DNA from: Gammaproteobacteria bacterium
Lineage (GTDB): Bacteria > Pseudomonadota > Gammaproteobacteria > Steroidobacterales > Steroidobacteraceae
Assembly: GCA_003134045.1 (NCBI GenBank)
Contig: PLAH01000089.1
Coordinates: forward strand, 1 to 56,744
DNA length: 56,744 bases
Direction of reading: 5' to 3'
Shown: piece by piece, positions 24,790 to 34,389 of the stretch
Layout of the letters: every line of letters begins with the position of its first letter
How positions within the stretch are numbered: position 1 is the stretch's first letter
Notes under the pieces: model-generated
What the model was told of the DNA's origin: nothing
Database searches by the model: none
What the model saw: only the letters and a program-made list of their open reading frames with translations
Program-made: the position numbers and the translations under genes

Positions 24790-26187
24790 ATGATGGACAG
24801 TCCAAGCGTCGCATTCGACCGCAGCATCATGCATCGGTACGACCGTGCGGGCCCGCGTTATACATCGTATCCGAGCGCCCTGCAGTTTCGGCCGGGACTC
24901 GATGCCGGCGCTTACGCCGAAGCGGTTGAGGCGAGCCCGGGTGCACTCGACGCGGCGCCGTTGTCGATGTACGTCCACCTGCCGTTCTGCTTCAGTCCCT
25001 GCTTTTATTGTGGCTGCAACAAAGTCGTCACCCGGCATTTGAATCGCGTCGACAGCTATGTCCGTCATCTGCTGCAGGAAGTCTCGTACCGCGGCGCCTA
25101 TTTCAACCGGAATCGCGTGGTTCAGCAGCTGCATTTCGGCGGCGGCACGCCGACCTTCCTGCCGAAGAAGCTGCTGGTCGAGCTGATGCAAAGAATCGAC
25201 CGCCACTTCCAGCTCACGGATTCCGAGACCCGGGACTATTCGATCGAAATCGATCCTCGCGGCGCGGATCGCGGCGTCCTGCAATTGCTGGCGGCGTTGG
25301 GTTTCAACCGCATCAGCTTGGGCGTCCAGGACTTCGACGACGATGTCCAGCGGGCCATCAATCGCGTGCAGCCCATCGAGACCGTCGCGAAAGTCTACGA
25401 TGCCGCCCGGGCCATCGGTTTCAGCTCGATCAATTTCGACTTGATCTACGGACTGCCCAACCAGACGCCAGCCACGTTCGCGGCGACCCTGGACCGCGTC
25501 ATCGACATGCGCCCCGATCGCCTCGCCGTGTACGGCTATGCCCATATGCCGGGCCGGTTCAAGGCCCAGCGCATGATACGCGAGACCGATTTGCCGGACC
25601 CGGAGACGCGCCTCACGCTTCTGCAGGCGACGATCGACAAGCTGTGTGCGGCAGGTTATGTCTATATCGGTCTGGATCACTTCGCGCTGTCCACGGATAG
25701 CTTGGTGCGCGCGCTGGACGACGGTGGTCTGCACCGGAATTTTCAAGGGTACACGACTCACGCGAACCGGGATTTGGTGAATCTCGGTATGAGCGCGATC
25801 GGCCAGGTCGGCAGTCTCTATATGCAGAATCACCGATCGCTGAACGACTATGAGAAGGCGATTGCGTTGGGTGAGCTGCCGTCGGCGCGAGGCGCGTGGA
25901 TGAGCCGGGACGATTTTATCCGCGGCGACGTGATTCAAGGCATCATGTGCCGCGGAGCGGTCGACATGACGGAGATCGAAGACCGGTATCAAATCGATTT
26001 CAGCCGCTATTTCTCGAAGGAGCTGCTGCGGTTGCGTTTGTTGAGTGCGGACGGACTCGTCGTCCTGTCGGCGGGCCATATCAAGCTCACGCCCGTGGGA
26101 CGACTTCTGATGCGCAACGTCGCCATGTCTTTCGACGCCTACCTCGGGGGCGAAGCCCGCTCCGCGCAGATGTCGCGGGCGATTTGA
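24790..26187 (+). CDS. hemN: Oxygen-independent coproporphyrinogen III dehydrogenase HemN
   Basis: A 465-residue radical SAM enzyme. The cluster-binding CxxxCxxC is C67, C71 and C74 in PFCFSPCFYCGC, followed by GGGTPTFL, DPRG and the HemN C-terminal domain. It converts coproporphyrinogen III to protoporphyrinogen IX in heme synthesis when oxygen is scarce. It is divergent from the cbb3 operon, which fits the heme demand of that oxidase. ATG 24790 with GAGGGG about 9 nt upstream; a second ATG follows at once. It is unlikely to be the related HemW, because the start RYTSYPSA is HemN-specific. Confidence 0.95.
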   Translation: MMDSPSVAFDRSIMHRYDRAGPRYTSYPSALQFRPGLDAGAYAEAVEASPGALDAAPLSMYVHLPFCFSPCFYCGCNKVVTRHLNRVDSYVRHLLQEVSYRGAYFNRNRVVQQLHFGGGTPTFLPKKLLVELMQRIDRHFQLTDSETRDYSIEIDPRGADRGVLQLLAALGFNRISLGVQDFDDDVQRAINRVQPIETVAKVYDAARAIGFSSINFDLIYGLPNQTPATFAATLDRVIDMRPDRLAVYGYAHMPGRFKAQRMIRETDLPDPETRLTLLQATIDKLCAAGYVYIGLDHFALSTDSLVRALDDGGLHRNFQGYTTHANRDLVNLGMSAIGQVGSLYMQNHRSLNDYEKAIALGELPSARGAWMSRDDFIRGDVIQGIMCRGAVDMTEIEDRYQIDFSRYFSKELLRLRLLSADGLVVLSAGHIKLTPVGRLLMRNVAMSFDAYLGGEARSAQMSRAI

Positions 26188-26239
26188 GCGTTACGCAGCA
26201 ACGGCGAGCCGGCGTAGGGACTAAGGTTCGGCTCGTAGA

Positions 26240-26818
26240 TCAGATCACGTTCAGCTCGCGCAGAGGCCTCATCGCCGGGAACCGCGCATACGACAGGGCG
26301 GCCAAATCGAGCGTACGGTAGGCGCCGAACCGAATGTATTCCGCCAGCGCCCGCCCCACCCCGGGCGCGTGCTGCAATCCATGCCCGCTGAAGCCGCTGG
26401 CCAGCAGCAAATTCGGAATGCCGGGAACGGGCCCCAAAAATGCGTTTTGGTCGAAGGTGTTGTAGTCGTAGTGCCCGCTCCGCGCGGAGGTCAGGCGTAC
26501 CGCCTCGAATGCGGGGACACGGTGCGCCAACACCGGCCACGCGTGACTCTCGAACAACGCGTGATCGATGTCGAAGTCATCCGGCGTCACGTCGGGGTCG
26601 GGATCGGCGGGAATTCCGCACAGGAATCGATCCCGCTCGGGCCGGAACCATAGGCCGGTGGGATCGATCACCAAGGGGCACCCGGGGATCGAGACCGGGC
26701 AGGTGAAGACGAATACATTTCGCTTGCGTGGAAAGACGGGTAGATCCACCCCCACGGTCGCCGCCAAATCACGCGCTCGCGTGCCGCTGGCGTCAACCGC
26801 GAACCGGCAGCGGAGGCG
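26240..26818 (-). pseudogene. FAD-dependent oxidoreductase (DAO family), C-terminal fragment
   Basis: About 190 codons correspond to the second half of a DadA/sarcosine-oxidase-type flavoprotein: VDASGTRARDLA, TGLWFRPERDRFLCGIP and the closing ASGFSGHGLQHAPGVGRALAEYI. The N-terminal Rossmann half with GxGxxG is missing. The frame continues upstream only into glycine codon runs and unrelated sequence (26819-27010), with no ribosome binding site, so this is a gene truncated at its 5' end. It lies between hemN and the metallo-hydrolase gene. Independent of the intact SoxB at 32024. Confidence 0.75.
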
Positions 26819-26885
26819 GCCGCCTCCGCCGCCCTTGCAGACCCGGTTTCTGCAGGAGCCCCACACACGGGACTTGCCGCCGCCG

Positions 26886-27113
26886 CCGCCGCCGCCCTCG
26901 CAGTTGCCCGCCGAGAGATTGAAAGTAACGATTCCGGATGTCGACTTCGCCCGGGAGCCGGATGAAAACCAACTCGTGGGCCAAGTGCCGGATCGGCAAG
27001 TGGCGCTCAAGCTGGCGAAGGCGGGATCCGGGCACTATCTCGCTACGACGGAAGACGGCCGGCCGGTGAACTCCTGCTACCCGTTCCGTATTCGATTCCA
27101 GATAAAAAACTAG
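26886..27113 (+). pseudogene. Possible TonB C-terminal-domain remnant
   Basis: An open plus-strand stretch reads proline repeats, then about 60 residues ending GRPVNSCYPFRIRFQ. The last part is like the end of TonB-type energy transducers (dGxPV....PIRF). There is no start codon with a ribosome binding site and no membrane anchor. It abuts the GCC repeat (about 26878-26897) where the flavoprotein fragment breaks off. Weak assignment: it may be chance coding-like sequence. Confidence 0.3.
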
Positions 27114-27131
27114 CGGGTTGGCCGCGCGGGC

Positions 27132-28040
27132 TCAGGGCGCTTCCGGCACCCACGTGTAAGCATCGCCGTTCGCGACGATGTGGCCGACACCGGGATACGG
27201 GAAGTGCGGCGCGAATACGAGTTCATGGGTCTTCGCGAGCCGGCCGAAAGTCGCCTTGCGGGTCGCTTTTGCCACGGCCGCATCGGTATCGAACTGGGCG
27301 GTCCACTCCGGCTTCTGCAGCGATATGACCGAACTATGCGCAAGGTCGCCGATGTCGAGCAAGGTTTGCTGGCCGGACGCGATCTCGTAGCCGACGTGTC
27401 CGGGAGTGTGGCCCTCCAGTGCGAGCGAGGTGATGCCCGGCGCGATCGGCGCGCCCGGCGTGAAGGACTGGACGTGCCCTTCGATGATCTTGACGAGATC
27501 CGCCGAATTCGGCTGGCTCTTCATCCAGGTCCATTCGGCCGTCGACATTCGAATCACGGCTTTCGGAAACGCCAGCTTGCCGGCCTGCGCGAGGCCACCG
27601 ACGTGGTCGCCATGCGAGTGGGTGACCAGGACATCCGTTACGTCGTTTGGGGACACACCGGCTTCCGCGAGGCTTGCCATCAGTGCGCCGTTGGCCGTCG
27701 GGCCCAAACCCGAGTCGATCAGGACGACGCGGTTCCCGGTACGCACCAGCAGCGCATTCACGCTGAGCGTGACTCTGTCGTCCGGCAGTTTGTTCTTCTT
27801 CAGCAACTCGCCGACGGCGGCGGCGCCCGCATCGACACCGAAGACTTTGGCATCGTTGTGCACGACGTACTGCGCGTCGTGCAAAGCGATAACCTGCAAA
27901 GAGCCGACCTTGAAAGTCTGGGCAGCGGCCGGGACCGCCTGCGGACCGAAGCCGTCATCGGCCGGGGCCGCGGCCGCGAGGCCCGCCGCAACGGCGAGCA
28001 GAGTTGCCCAGGCCCAGGAGTGTCTTTTGCCAATGCGCAT
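27132..28040 (-). CDS. Exported metallo-beta-lactamase-fold hydrolase
   Basis: A 302-residue MBL-fold protein with a signal peptide (MRIGKRHSWAWATLLAVAAG...) and the zinc motif HSHGDH (H141, H143, D145, H146), a later GHTPGHVGYE and APHFPYPGVGH. The domain resembles periplasmic quorum-lactonase-like or AidC-like MBL proteins; the substrate cannot be told. ATG 28040 is preferred over the one 15 codons upstream because the signal peptide begins here and AGGA lies about 10 nt before it. It follows the soxG gene by 112 nt on the same strand and may or may not share its transcript. Confidence 0.85.
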   Translation of the reverse strand: MRIGKRHSWAWATLLAVAAGLAAAAPADDGFGPQAVPAAAQTFKVGSLQVIALHDAQYVVHNDAKVFGVDAGAAAVGELLKKNKLPDDRVTLSVNALLVRTGNRVVLIDSGLGPTANGALMASLAEAGVSPNDVTDVLVTHSHGDHVGGLAQAGKLAFPKAVIRMSTAEWTWMKSQPNSADLVKIIEGHVQSFTPGAPIAPGITSLALEGHTPGHVGYEIASGQQTLLDIGDLAHSSVISLQKPEWTAQFDTDAAVAKATRKATFGRLAKTHELVFAPHFPYPGVGHIVANGDAYTWVPEAP

Positions 28041-28152
28041 GGTGACGATTCCTAAATTCAGTTGATCCTCGATACAGTATCTCATGGGGAGCCAAGTTTA
28101 TGTTCCGGCACCCCTCGAGGGCGCAGATCCCGGGCGTCGGGACGAGCTGCGT

Positions 28153-28761
28153 TCAACCGCGCCTCGGCGCGCTCAATCCGAACTCCGCCGCGCTCGCCGA
28201 CAATGCGTGCCAGAAGCTCGCCGCCAGGCTGCGGAACACGGCGATTTCAAATACCGCTGCGCCGTCGGGCGCGTCGTTCAAGCGCCACAGGGCGGCACCC
28301 ATGTGGAATGTCACGGTCGAGGCTACGTCGCCCGGCTCGAATGCGCGCGCATCCACATCGATGGGAATGAGCTTGGCGAGCGCGTCCCGTACCTGGGGGC
28401 CGGTCAGGCGCAGCACGGCGTAGCCGTCGCTCTGATCGGCGATCGAAGCAACGGCACCGATTTGCCGGGTGAGCGACCTGGCGAGGTCGTTGCCGCCCCG
28501 ATCCTGAGTGACCAGCCACGATTCGGGACCGACGCCTGCGAATGCGATGCCGTTTGCCTCGACGCGGTAATTGCCGCAGGGCAGTTCCATGCCGTAGCCG
28601 TCGCGGATGAGTTGCGCGAGCGCCGCGCGCCGGCCCTTCCTGACTGCAACGCTCGCGAGCCCCAATCCGTCCCGATCGATTGCGACGACGCCGTGAGCTC
28701 CGCTGCCGGCGCCAAGCAAGCCGGAATAAGGCGGACGTGGTGTCAGTGCCGGGTCAACCAT
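28153..28761 (-). CDS. soxG: Sarcosine oxidase gamma subunit SoxG
   Basis: A 202-residue member of the SoxG family, related to the folate-binding T-protein fold (VGPESWLVTQDRG, DQSDGYAVLRLTGPQVRDALAKLIPIDVD). It is the smallest folate-domain-like subunit of heterotetrameric sarcosine oxidase. Its start overlaps the soxA end by 8 nt. Confidence 0.9.
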   Translation of the reverse strand: MVDPALTPRPPYSGLLGAGSGAHGVVAIDRDGLGLASVAVRKGRRAALAQLIRDGYGMELPCGNYRVEANGIAFAGVGPESWLVTQDRGGNDLARSLTRQIGAVASIADQSDGYAVLRLTGPQVRDALAKLIPIDVDARAFEPGDVASTVTFHMGAALWRLNDAPDGAAVFEIAVFRSLAASFWHALSASAAEFGLSAPRRG

Positions 28762-31732
28762 GAAGGCGTGCTCCCTCAGGATCGAAAAACACCGGCGAGA
28801 CCACGTCGACGGCAGTATCGCCCCCGCGGATCGGGCTGTGGGTGCGCAGGCGTTCGCCCAGGCGCTGCGGACCGCGCAGCAGAAGCCCGAGGCCGATCCA
28901 ATGTCCCAGCATCGGGGAGAATGCGACCGAGGTCATGTAACCCTGATCGTGCTCGAGCGTTGCCGGCGAATCCGCCGCCAAGAAGTGCGCGCCGGCGTAG
29001 AGTTGCGCCGCCTTGTCGACGGGGACGATCCCGACCAGGGTCGCGCGGCCGGGATCGGCGAGGCCGGGTCGTGCGGCCAGTACTCGGCCGATGAAATCCT
29101 TTTTGGTCGACATCATGCGGCCCAACCCCAGGTCGGCGGCCGTGGTCGTGCCGTTGAGTTCGTTGCCGGCCACGTGGCCTTTTTCGATGCGCATGACGCC
29201 GAGCGCCTCGGTGCCGTACGGCGTGACGCCGAACTCGGCTCCCGCCGCCATGATGGCGCGGATGGCGGCATCGCCGTAGCGCGCCGGTACTGCGAGCTCG
29301 TAAGCGAGTTCTCCCGAGAAGGAGATGCGGAACAGCCGGGCCGGGAGACCCTGCCAGGAAAATTCCGCACAGGCCAAGTAGGGAAACGCCGCATCGGACA
29401 CATCGATCGCGGCGCCCAACAGCTGCTGCAACAAACGACGCGAGTGGGGGCCTGCGACGGCGTACTGGGCCCACTGTTCGGTGTGGGAGACGATCTGGAC
29501 GTCGAGTTCGGGCCACAGCACCTGCCGCGCGTGTTCGAGATGCTGCATCACCTGCGCGGCGTTCGCCGTGGTCGTCGACATGACGTAGTGCTCCGCGGCG
29601 AGCCGCGCGCTCGTGCCATCGTCCATGACCACGCCATCTTCGCGCAGCATCAGTCCGTATCTCGTTCGGCCCACGGCCAGTGTCGAGAATACGTTGGTAT
29701 AGACACGATCCAGAAACGCGGCGGCATCCGAACCCTGGATATCGATCTTGCCCAACGTCGACACATCGCAGACCCCGACGCTGGAGCGTACGGCTTTGAC
29801 TTCTCGCGACACGGTCTGCCGCCAGTGCGTCTCGCCGGGCGCCGCGAACCACTGGGCGCGCAGCCATTGGCCGGTCTCGACGAAGGTGGCGCCGCATTCC
29901 TGCGCCCAGCCATGGCCGGCGGTGAGCCGGGTGGGTTTGAAGTGCTTGCCGCGATGGTGGCCTGCGAACGCGCCGATCGCGACGGGTGAGTAGGGCGGTC
30001 GGGAGGTGGTCGTGCCCACCTCGGGAATGGTGCGCTCGGTGAGGGCGGCCATGATGGCGTGGCCGTTGACATTCGAGGTCTTGCCCTGATCCGTCGCCAT
30101 TCCCAGCGTGGTGTAGCGCTTCAGCAGTTCCACCGACCGGTAACCTTCGCGTGCGGCCAGCGCCACATCCTCACGGGTGACATCGTGTTGAAAATCGACG
30201 AACGATTTCGACGTCGACTCGGCGACGAACCACAGCGGGCTTGACGCGGTGGGCTCATCGGCCGTGTGCCAGGCCGGGGGTTTCCCGAGCGCAAAGCCCG
30301 CGGAGTCTGCGGCCTGCGCACCGGCCGCCACGCCCTCGCGCAGCGCCGCCGCGAGGGCGAACGAACCCTGGGCCGCGCCGACGGCGCTCATCCCGCGCGG
30401 CACGTCGCCGGGCACGAAGGCAGAAATGGCATCCGACCAGCGCGGCCGCCCGTTCAAATGCGTCGTCAGCGCCAGGGTGGGATTCCAGCCGCCCGAGACG
30501 GCCAGTACCTCGACGGACAGGCGCGTGAGGCGTCCCTGAGCGTCGCGAATCGCGATGCGCTCGAGCGCACGTGAACCGTGTGCGTCGGTTACCTGCGAAT
30601 TCGCAAACACCCGAGTCTTCAGACGTCGCGCCTCATCGAGCAAGGCGGGCTTCACGTCGCGGCGGGCGTCCACGATGGCCTCGACCCTGACGCCGGCGTC
30701 GCACAGATCGAACGCGGTCTTCCATCCGTCATCGCTGGTGGTGAACACTGCGGCGCGTTGGCCGGGTACCACGGCGTAGCGATTGACATAGGTGCGTACG
30801 GCCGAGGCCAGCATGACCCCGGGCTTGTCGTTGCCCCCGAACACGAGGGGCCGTTCGATCGCCCCCGCCGCGAGCACGCTGCGCCGCGCGACGATTTTCC
30901 ACAGTCTCTGCCGCGGCTGATGCGCTGCGGGCACCGCCAGGTGATCCGAGACGCGCTCCAGTGCGCCGAAGATGCGGCTACCCGACAAGCCATCGTCGTA
31001 CGCGCCGAACACCGTGGTTCGAGGCCAGATGCGCACCGTCGGCAGGGAGCGCAGCTCCGCCTCGACTCGTTCGACCCAGTCGCGGGCCTGCAAACCGTCG
31101 ATTTCCTGCCGCTCGGCGTTCAAGCGCCCGCCGAGCAGGAAGTCCTCGTCGCAGAGAATGACGCGCGCACCCGCGCGGCCGGCGGCGAGCGCGGCGGCGA
31201 GACCCGAGGGGCCTGCGCCGATGACCAGCACATCGCAGAAGGCGTGGGACTTCTCGTAGGTATCCGGGTCGGCCTCGAGGCTGGCGGACCCCAACCCGGC
31301 GGCGCGCCGGATCAACGGTTCGTAGAGTTTCTCCCAGAATGCCGCCGGCCACATGAAAGTCTTGTAGTAAAAACCGGCGACGAATATCGGCGAGAGCAGG
31401 GAGTTGATGGCGCCCACGTCGAAGGCGAGCGACGGCCAGCGGTTCTGGCTGCGCGCTTCCAGTCCCTCGAAGAGTTCCGCCACGGTGGCACGCGTGTTCG
31501 CTTCGCGCCGTGCACCGGTGCGCAGCTCCACCAACGCATTCGGCTCATCGCCGCCGGCGGCAACCACACCCCGGGGCCGGTGATACTTGAAGGATCGGCC
31601 CATGAGTTTCACGCCGGCGCCGAGCAGGGCCGAGGCGAGCGTATCGCCCGCGAACCCGCTGTAGCGCCGGCCGTCGAACTGAAACGATAGGACCCGGCTA
31701 CGGTCGATGAGGCCTCGTTTCGGCAGCCTCAT
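28754..31732 (-). CDS. soxA: Sarcosine oxidase alpha subunit SoxA
   Basis: A 992-residue protein. In order: an N-terminal ferredoxin-like segment (FQFDGRRYSGFAGDTLASAL), an NAD-binding flavoprotein domain with VIGAGPSGLAAALAAGRAG, a linker, and a C-terminal aminomethyltransferase (GcvT-like) domain that passes the methylene group to tetrahydrofolate. With SoxB, D and G it oxidises sarcosine to glycine, making H2O2 and methylene-THF. The ATG at 31732 overlaps the soxD stop (ATGA); the extra 38 codons upstream lie over soxD and are not used. Confidence 0.93.
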   Translation of the reverse strand: MRLPKRGLIDRSRVLSFQFDGRRYSGFAGDTLASALLGAGVKLMGRSFKYHRPRGVVAAGGDEPNALVELRTGARREANTRATVAELFEGLEARSQNRWPSLAFDVGAINSLLSPIFVAGFYYKTFMWPAAFWEKLYEPLIRRAAGLGSASLEADPDTYEKSHAFCDVLVIGAGPSGLAAALAAGRAGARVILCDEDFLLGGRLNAERQEIDGLQARDWVERVEAELRSLPTVRIWPRTTVFGAYDDGLSGSRIFGALERVSDHLAVPAAHQPRQRLWKIVARRSVLAAGAIERPLVFGGNDKPGVMLASAVRTYVNRYAVVPGQRAAVFTTSDDGWKTAFDLCDAGVRVEAIVDARRDVKPALLDEARRLKTRVFANSQVTDAHGSRALERIAIRDAQGRLTRLSVEVLAVSGGWNPTLALTTHLNGRPRWSDAISAFVPGDVPRGMSAVGAAQGSFALAAALREGVAAGAQAADSAGFALGKPPAWHTADEPTASSPLWFVAESTSKSFVDFQHDVTREDVALAAREGYRSVELLKRYTTLGMATDQGKTSNVNGHAIMAALTERTIPEVGTTTSRPPYSPVAIGAFAGHHRGKHFKPTRLTAGHGWAQECGATFVETGQWLRAQWFAAPGETHWRQTVSREVKAVRSSVGVCDVSTLGKIDIQGSDAAAFLDRVYTNVFSTLAVGRTRYGLMLREDGVVMDDGTSARLAAEHYVMSTTTANAAQVMQHLEHARQVLWPELDVQIVSHTEQWAQYAVAGPHSRRLLQQLLGAAIDVSDAAFPYLACAEFSWQGLPARLFRISFSGELAYELAVPARYGDAAIRAIMAAGAEFGVTPYGTEALGVMRIEKGHVAGNELNGTTTAADLGLGRMMSTKKDFIGRVLAARPGLADPGRATLVGIVPVDKAAQLYAGAHFLAADSPATLEHDQGYMTSVAFSPMLGHWIGLGLLLRGPQRLGERLRTHSPIRGGDTAVDVVSPVFFDPEGARLHG

Positions 31733-32010
31733 TCCATTCCCATTCGAGCGAACCCGGCATTGGCGAATGCCACGGACAGTATCTCGTGAGTGCGGGTATT
31801 GCGCCGCACGCGCAGCCAACTGCGGCAGCCCGAGCCGTGATACCAAAGCTCCTCGTGCGGACCCGCCGGATTGCTCCGCAAGTACACCTCATCGAAGAAA
31901 CGCGCGGGCGCATCCGCGGCGTGGGGATCGGGCCGCACGACGCCGGCATCGCCGTGATAAACGAACTCGCTCAAATCGCGTTCGCCGCAGAAGGGACATT
32001 GGATGCGCAT
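31729..32010 (-). CDS. soxD: Sarcosine oxidase delta subunit SoxD
   Basis: A 93-residue zinc-binding subunit: MRIQCPFCGERD at the N-terminus and YHGSGCRSWL supply the metal ligands. It starts 13 nt after soxB and overlaps soxA by 4 nt. Confidence 0.93.
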   Translation of the reverse strand: MRIQCPFCGERDLSEFVYHGDAGVVRPDPHAADAPARFFDEVYLRSNPAGPHEELWYHGSGCRSWLRVRRNTRTHEILSVAFANAGFARMGME

Positions 32011-32023
32011 ATCTGGGCAAACC

Positions 32024-33274
32024 CTAGTGTAAGTTGGGCTGCGCGCCCACGCCTTTTTCGTCGAGCAGATGGCCGCGGGCGAACCGATCCAGGCGGTAGG
32101 CACGCGCCACGTCGTGAGGCTCGTCGCGGGCCAGCAAGTGGGCGAAGCACCAGCCCGACGCCGGCGTCGCCTTGAAGCCGCCATAGCACCAGCCCGCGTT
32201 CAGGTACAAGCCGTCGAGCGGCGTGCGATCGATGATGGGCGATCCATCCATGGACATATCCATGATGCCGCCCCAGGAGCGCAGCATGCGCACGCGTCCG
32301 ATGGCCGGGATCAAGGACATGCCGCCTTCGCAGACGTCCTCCACCGTCGGCAGATTGCCGCGTTGTGCATAGGAGTTGTAGCCGTCGAGATCGCCGCCGA
32401 ACACCAGACCGCCCTTGTCCGACTGACTCAAATAAAAGTGTCCGGCGCCGAAAGTCACCACGCCGGGGATGAAGGGTTTGATGGCCTCGGAGACGAAGGC
32501 CTGCAGGACGTGGCTTTCGATCGGCAGTTTGAGTCCCGCCATGTGGGCGACGCGGGAGGTATTGCCGGCGACCGCCATGCCGATCTTGCCGGCTCGAATC
32601 GCGCCGCGCGTGGTCTGCACTCCCGCAATGCGGCCGTTCTGGCGGATGAAATCCGTCACTTCACAGTTCTGGATGATGTCGACGCCGCGCTCGCTGGCCG
32701 CACGCGCATAGCCCCAGACCACCGCATCGTGACGCGCCGTACCGCCGCGCCGCTGCAGCAGTCCGCCTTGAATGGGGAAGCGCGCGTTCGCAAAGTCGAG
32801 AAACGGCAGCATGCGAGCGACCGCCGCCGCGTCGAGCAGCTCCGCGTCCACGCCATGCATGCGCATGGCATTGCCGCGGCGCACGTAGGCGTCGCGTTGC
32901 GCATCGGAGTGGTAGAGGTTCAACACGCCGCGCTGGCTGACCATGGTGTTGTAATTGAGGTCCTGTTCGAGTCCCTCCCAGAGCTTCATCGACAATTCGT
33001 AGAATGGATTGTTGCCGGCCAGAAGGTAGTTCGAGCGGATGATGGTGGTGTTGCGGCCGGCGTTGCCGGAGCCGATCCAACCCTTCTCGAGCACGGCCAC
33101 CTTGGCGATGCCATGCACTTTCGCAAGATAGTGCGCGGTCGCGAGGCCGTGGCCGCCGCCGCCGATGACGATGATGTCGTAGGCCGGCTTCGGCGAGGCG
33201 TCGCGCCAGGCGGGACCCCAGCCGCGGTGGCCGGTGAGCGCCTGGCGCATGAGATTGAAGATCGAGTAGCGCAT
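32024..33274 (-). CDS. soxB: Sarcosine oxidase beta subunit SoxB
   Basis: A 416-residue FAD/FMN flavoprotein of the DAO family. It has the Rossmann motif VIGGGGHGLATAHYLA, the GSGNAGRNTTIIRSNY block, the TARHDAV His to which FMN is covalently bound in this family, and a C-terminal WGGIMDMSMDGSPII. It is the catalytic subunit that oxidises sarcosine. First gene of soxB-D-A-G. No glyA, purU or serine dehydratase genes accompany it here. Confidence 0.93.
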   Translation of the reverse strand: MRYSIFNLMRQALTGHRGWGPAWRDASPKPAYDIIVIGGGGHGLATAHYLAKVHGIAKVAVLEKGWIGSGNAGRNTTIIRSNYLLAGNNPFYELSMKLWEGLEQDLNYNTMVSQRGVLNLYHSDAQRDAYVRRGNAMRMHGVDAELLDAAAVARMLPFLDFANARFPIQGGLLQRRGGTARHDAVVWGYARAASERGVDIIQNCEVTDFIRQNGRIAGVQTTRGAIRAGKIGMAVAGNTSRVAHMAGLKLPIESHVLQAFVSEAIKPFIPGVVTFGAGHFYLSQSDKGGLVFGGDLDGYNSYAQRGNLPTVEDVCEGGMSLIPAIGRVRMLRSWGGIMDMSMDGSPIIDRTPLDGLYLNAGWCYGGFKATPASGWCFAHLLARDEPHDVARAYRLDRFARGHLLDEKGVGAQPNLH

Positions 33275-33308
33275 GGCCGCCTACGTTAGTGGAGCGGCAG
33301 CCGGTGCG

Positions 33309-33336
33309 TTGACATAAAGCGACAGGAAATATACAT
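33309..33336 (+). promoter_or_regulatory. Sigma-70-like promoter of the sox regulator gene
   Basis: TTGACA (33309-33314) and TATACAT (33330-33336) are separated by 15 nt, slightly short, in the 134-nt gap between divergent soxB and the regulator gene. The predicted transcript would have a leader of about 65 nt. Confidence 0.45.
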
Positions 33337-33408
33337 TTCACGGCAAGAAGGCCCGAATTTCGGTTTCAGCTTGCGGCCGCCGCCTCGAAAAAACTTGAGG
33401 ACGCCTCG

Positions 33409-34389
33409 TTGACTATCCGCTCGGTTGGCTTCCTGCTGGTGCCGGGTTTTGCGCTCATGTCGTATGCGCCGACGGTCGAGACGCTGCGTGCGGCCAATTG
33501 GCTCGCCGGCAGGCCTCTGTATCGCTGGTGGCACGCGGCACCTGGCGATCGGCCGGCCATTGCATCGAGCGGGGCCGCGGTGCTGCCCGATTTTGCGTTG
33601 GGCGCCGATGTGGGCCAGCTGGATCTTCTGCTGGTGTGCGCCGGCGGCAACCCGGCCGAGTTCAACGACAAGCGAACCTTCGCCTGGCTGCGCAAACTTG
33701 CACGCCAAGGCGTGGCCATCGGCGGCGTATCCGCGGGCCCCTTCATTCTTGCCAAGGCGGGCCTGCTCGCAGGGCGGCGCTGCACGGTGCACTGGGATCA
33801 TATCCCTGCCTTTCAAGAGGCATTCCCCGCCGTGAAACTCACTCGTTCCCTGTTCGAACTCGATGGCGACCGCATCACCTGTTCGGGCGGCGTGGCCGCG
33901 CTCGACATGATGACGGCCTTGATCACCCGCGATCATGGTCGCGAGCTGGGAGCGGCGGTAAGCGACTGGTTCCTGCACACCTATGTGCGCGAAGGCGTCG
34001 GGCCGCAGCGCATGGATCTGCGCTTTCGCCTCGGCGTTGCCGATGAGAAGGTGCTCGCAGTGCTGAAGGCCATGGAGGAGAATCTCGAGGAGCCGTTGTC
34101 GCGCGAACAACTCGCCGGTCTCGCCGGCGTATCGCTGCGGCAGCTGGAACGCTCCTTTCTGAGCAGCCTGTCGCGCGGTGTCCACGAGCACTATCTCAAG
34201 TTGCGCCTGGAGCGCTCCCGCCAGCTGTTGCGCGAAACGTCCCTCGCGGTGGTGGAGATCGCGCTGGCGACGGGCTTCGGCTCCCCGAGCCAATTCTCGC
34301 GCGCCTTTCGCCGGGAATACGGATTTTCACCCCGCCACACGCTGCAGCACGATCGCGCTGATCGGCCGAGCGCGGCCGTGCCCATTTAA
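33409..34389 (+). CDS. GlxA-family AraC-type regulator (GbdR/SouR-like)
   Basis: A 326-residue regulator with an N-terminal DJ-1/PfpI-like ligand domain (GFLLVPGFALMSYAPTVETLRAANW, GGVSAGPFILAKAG) and a C-terminal AraC double HTH (EEPLSREQLAGLAGVSLRQLERSF...GFGSPSQFSRAFRREYGFSP). Members near sarcosine or glycine-betaine genes sense those methylamines and activate their catabolism. It is divergent from soxB, so it most likely controls the sox operon. The TTG start has GAGG about 8 nt upstream. Its stop overlaps the rluF stop by 4 nt, tail to tail. Confidence 0.88.
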   Translation: MTIRSVGFLLVPGFALMSYAPTVETLRAANWLAGRPLYRWWHAAPGDRPAIASSGAAVLPDFALGADVGQLDLLLVCAGGNPAEFNDKRTFAWLRKLARQGVAIGGVSAGPFILAKAGLLAGRRCTVHWDHIPAFQEAFPAVKLTRSLFELDGDRITCSGGVAALDMMTALITRDHGRELGAAVSDWFLHTYVREGVGPQRMDLRFRLGVADEKVLAVLKAMEENLEEPLSREQLAGLAGVSLRQLERSFLSSLSRGVHEHYLKLRLERSRQLLRETSLAVVEIALATGFGSPSQFSRAFRREYGFSPRHTLQHDRADRPSAAVPI

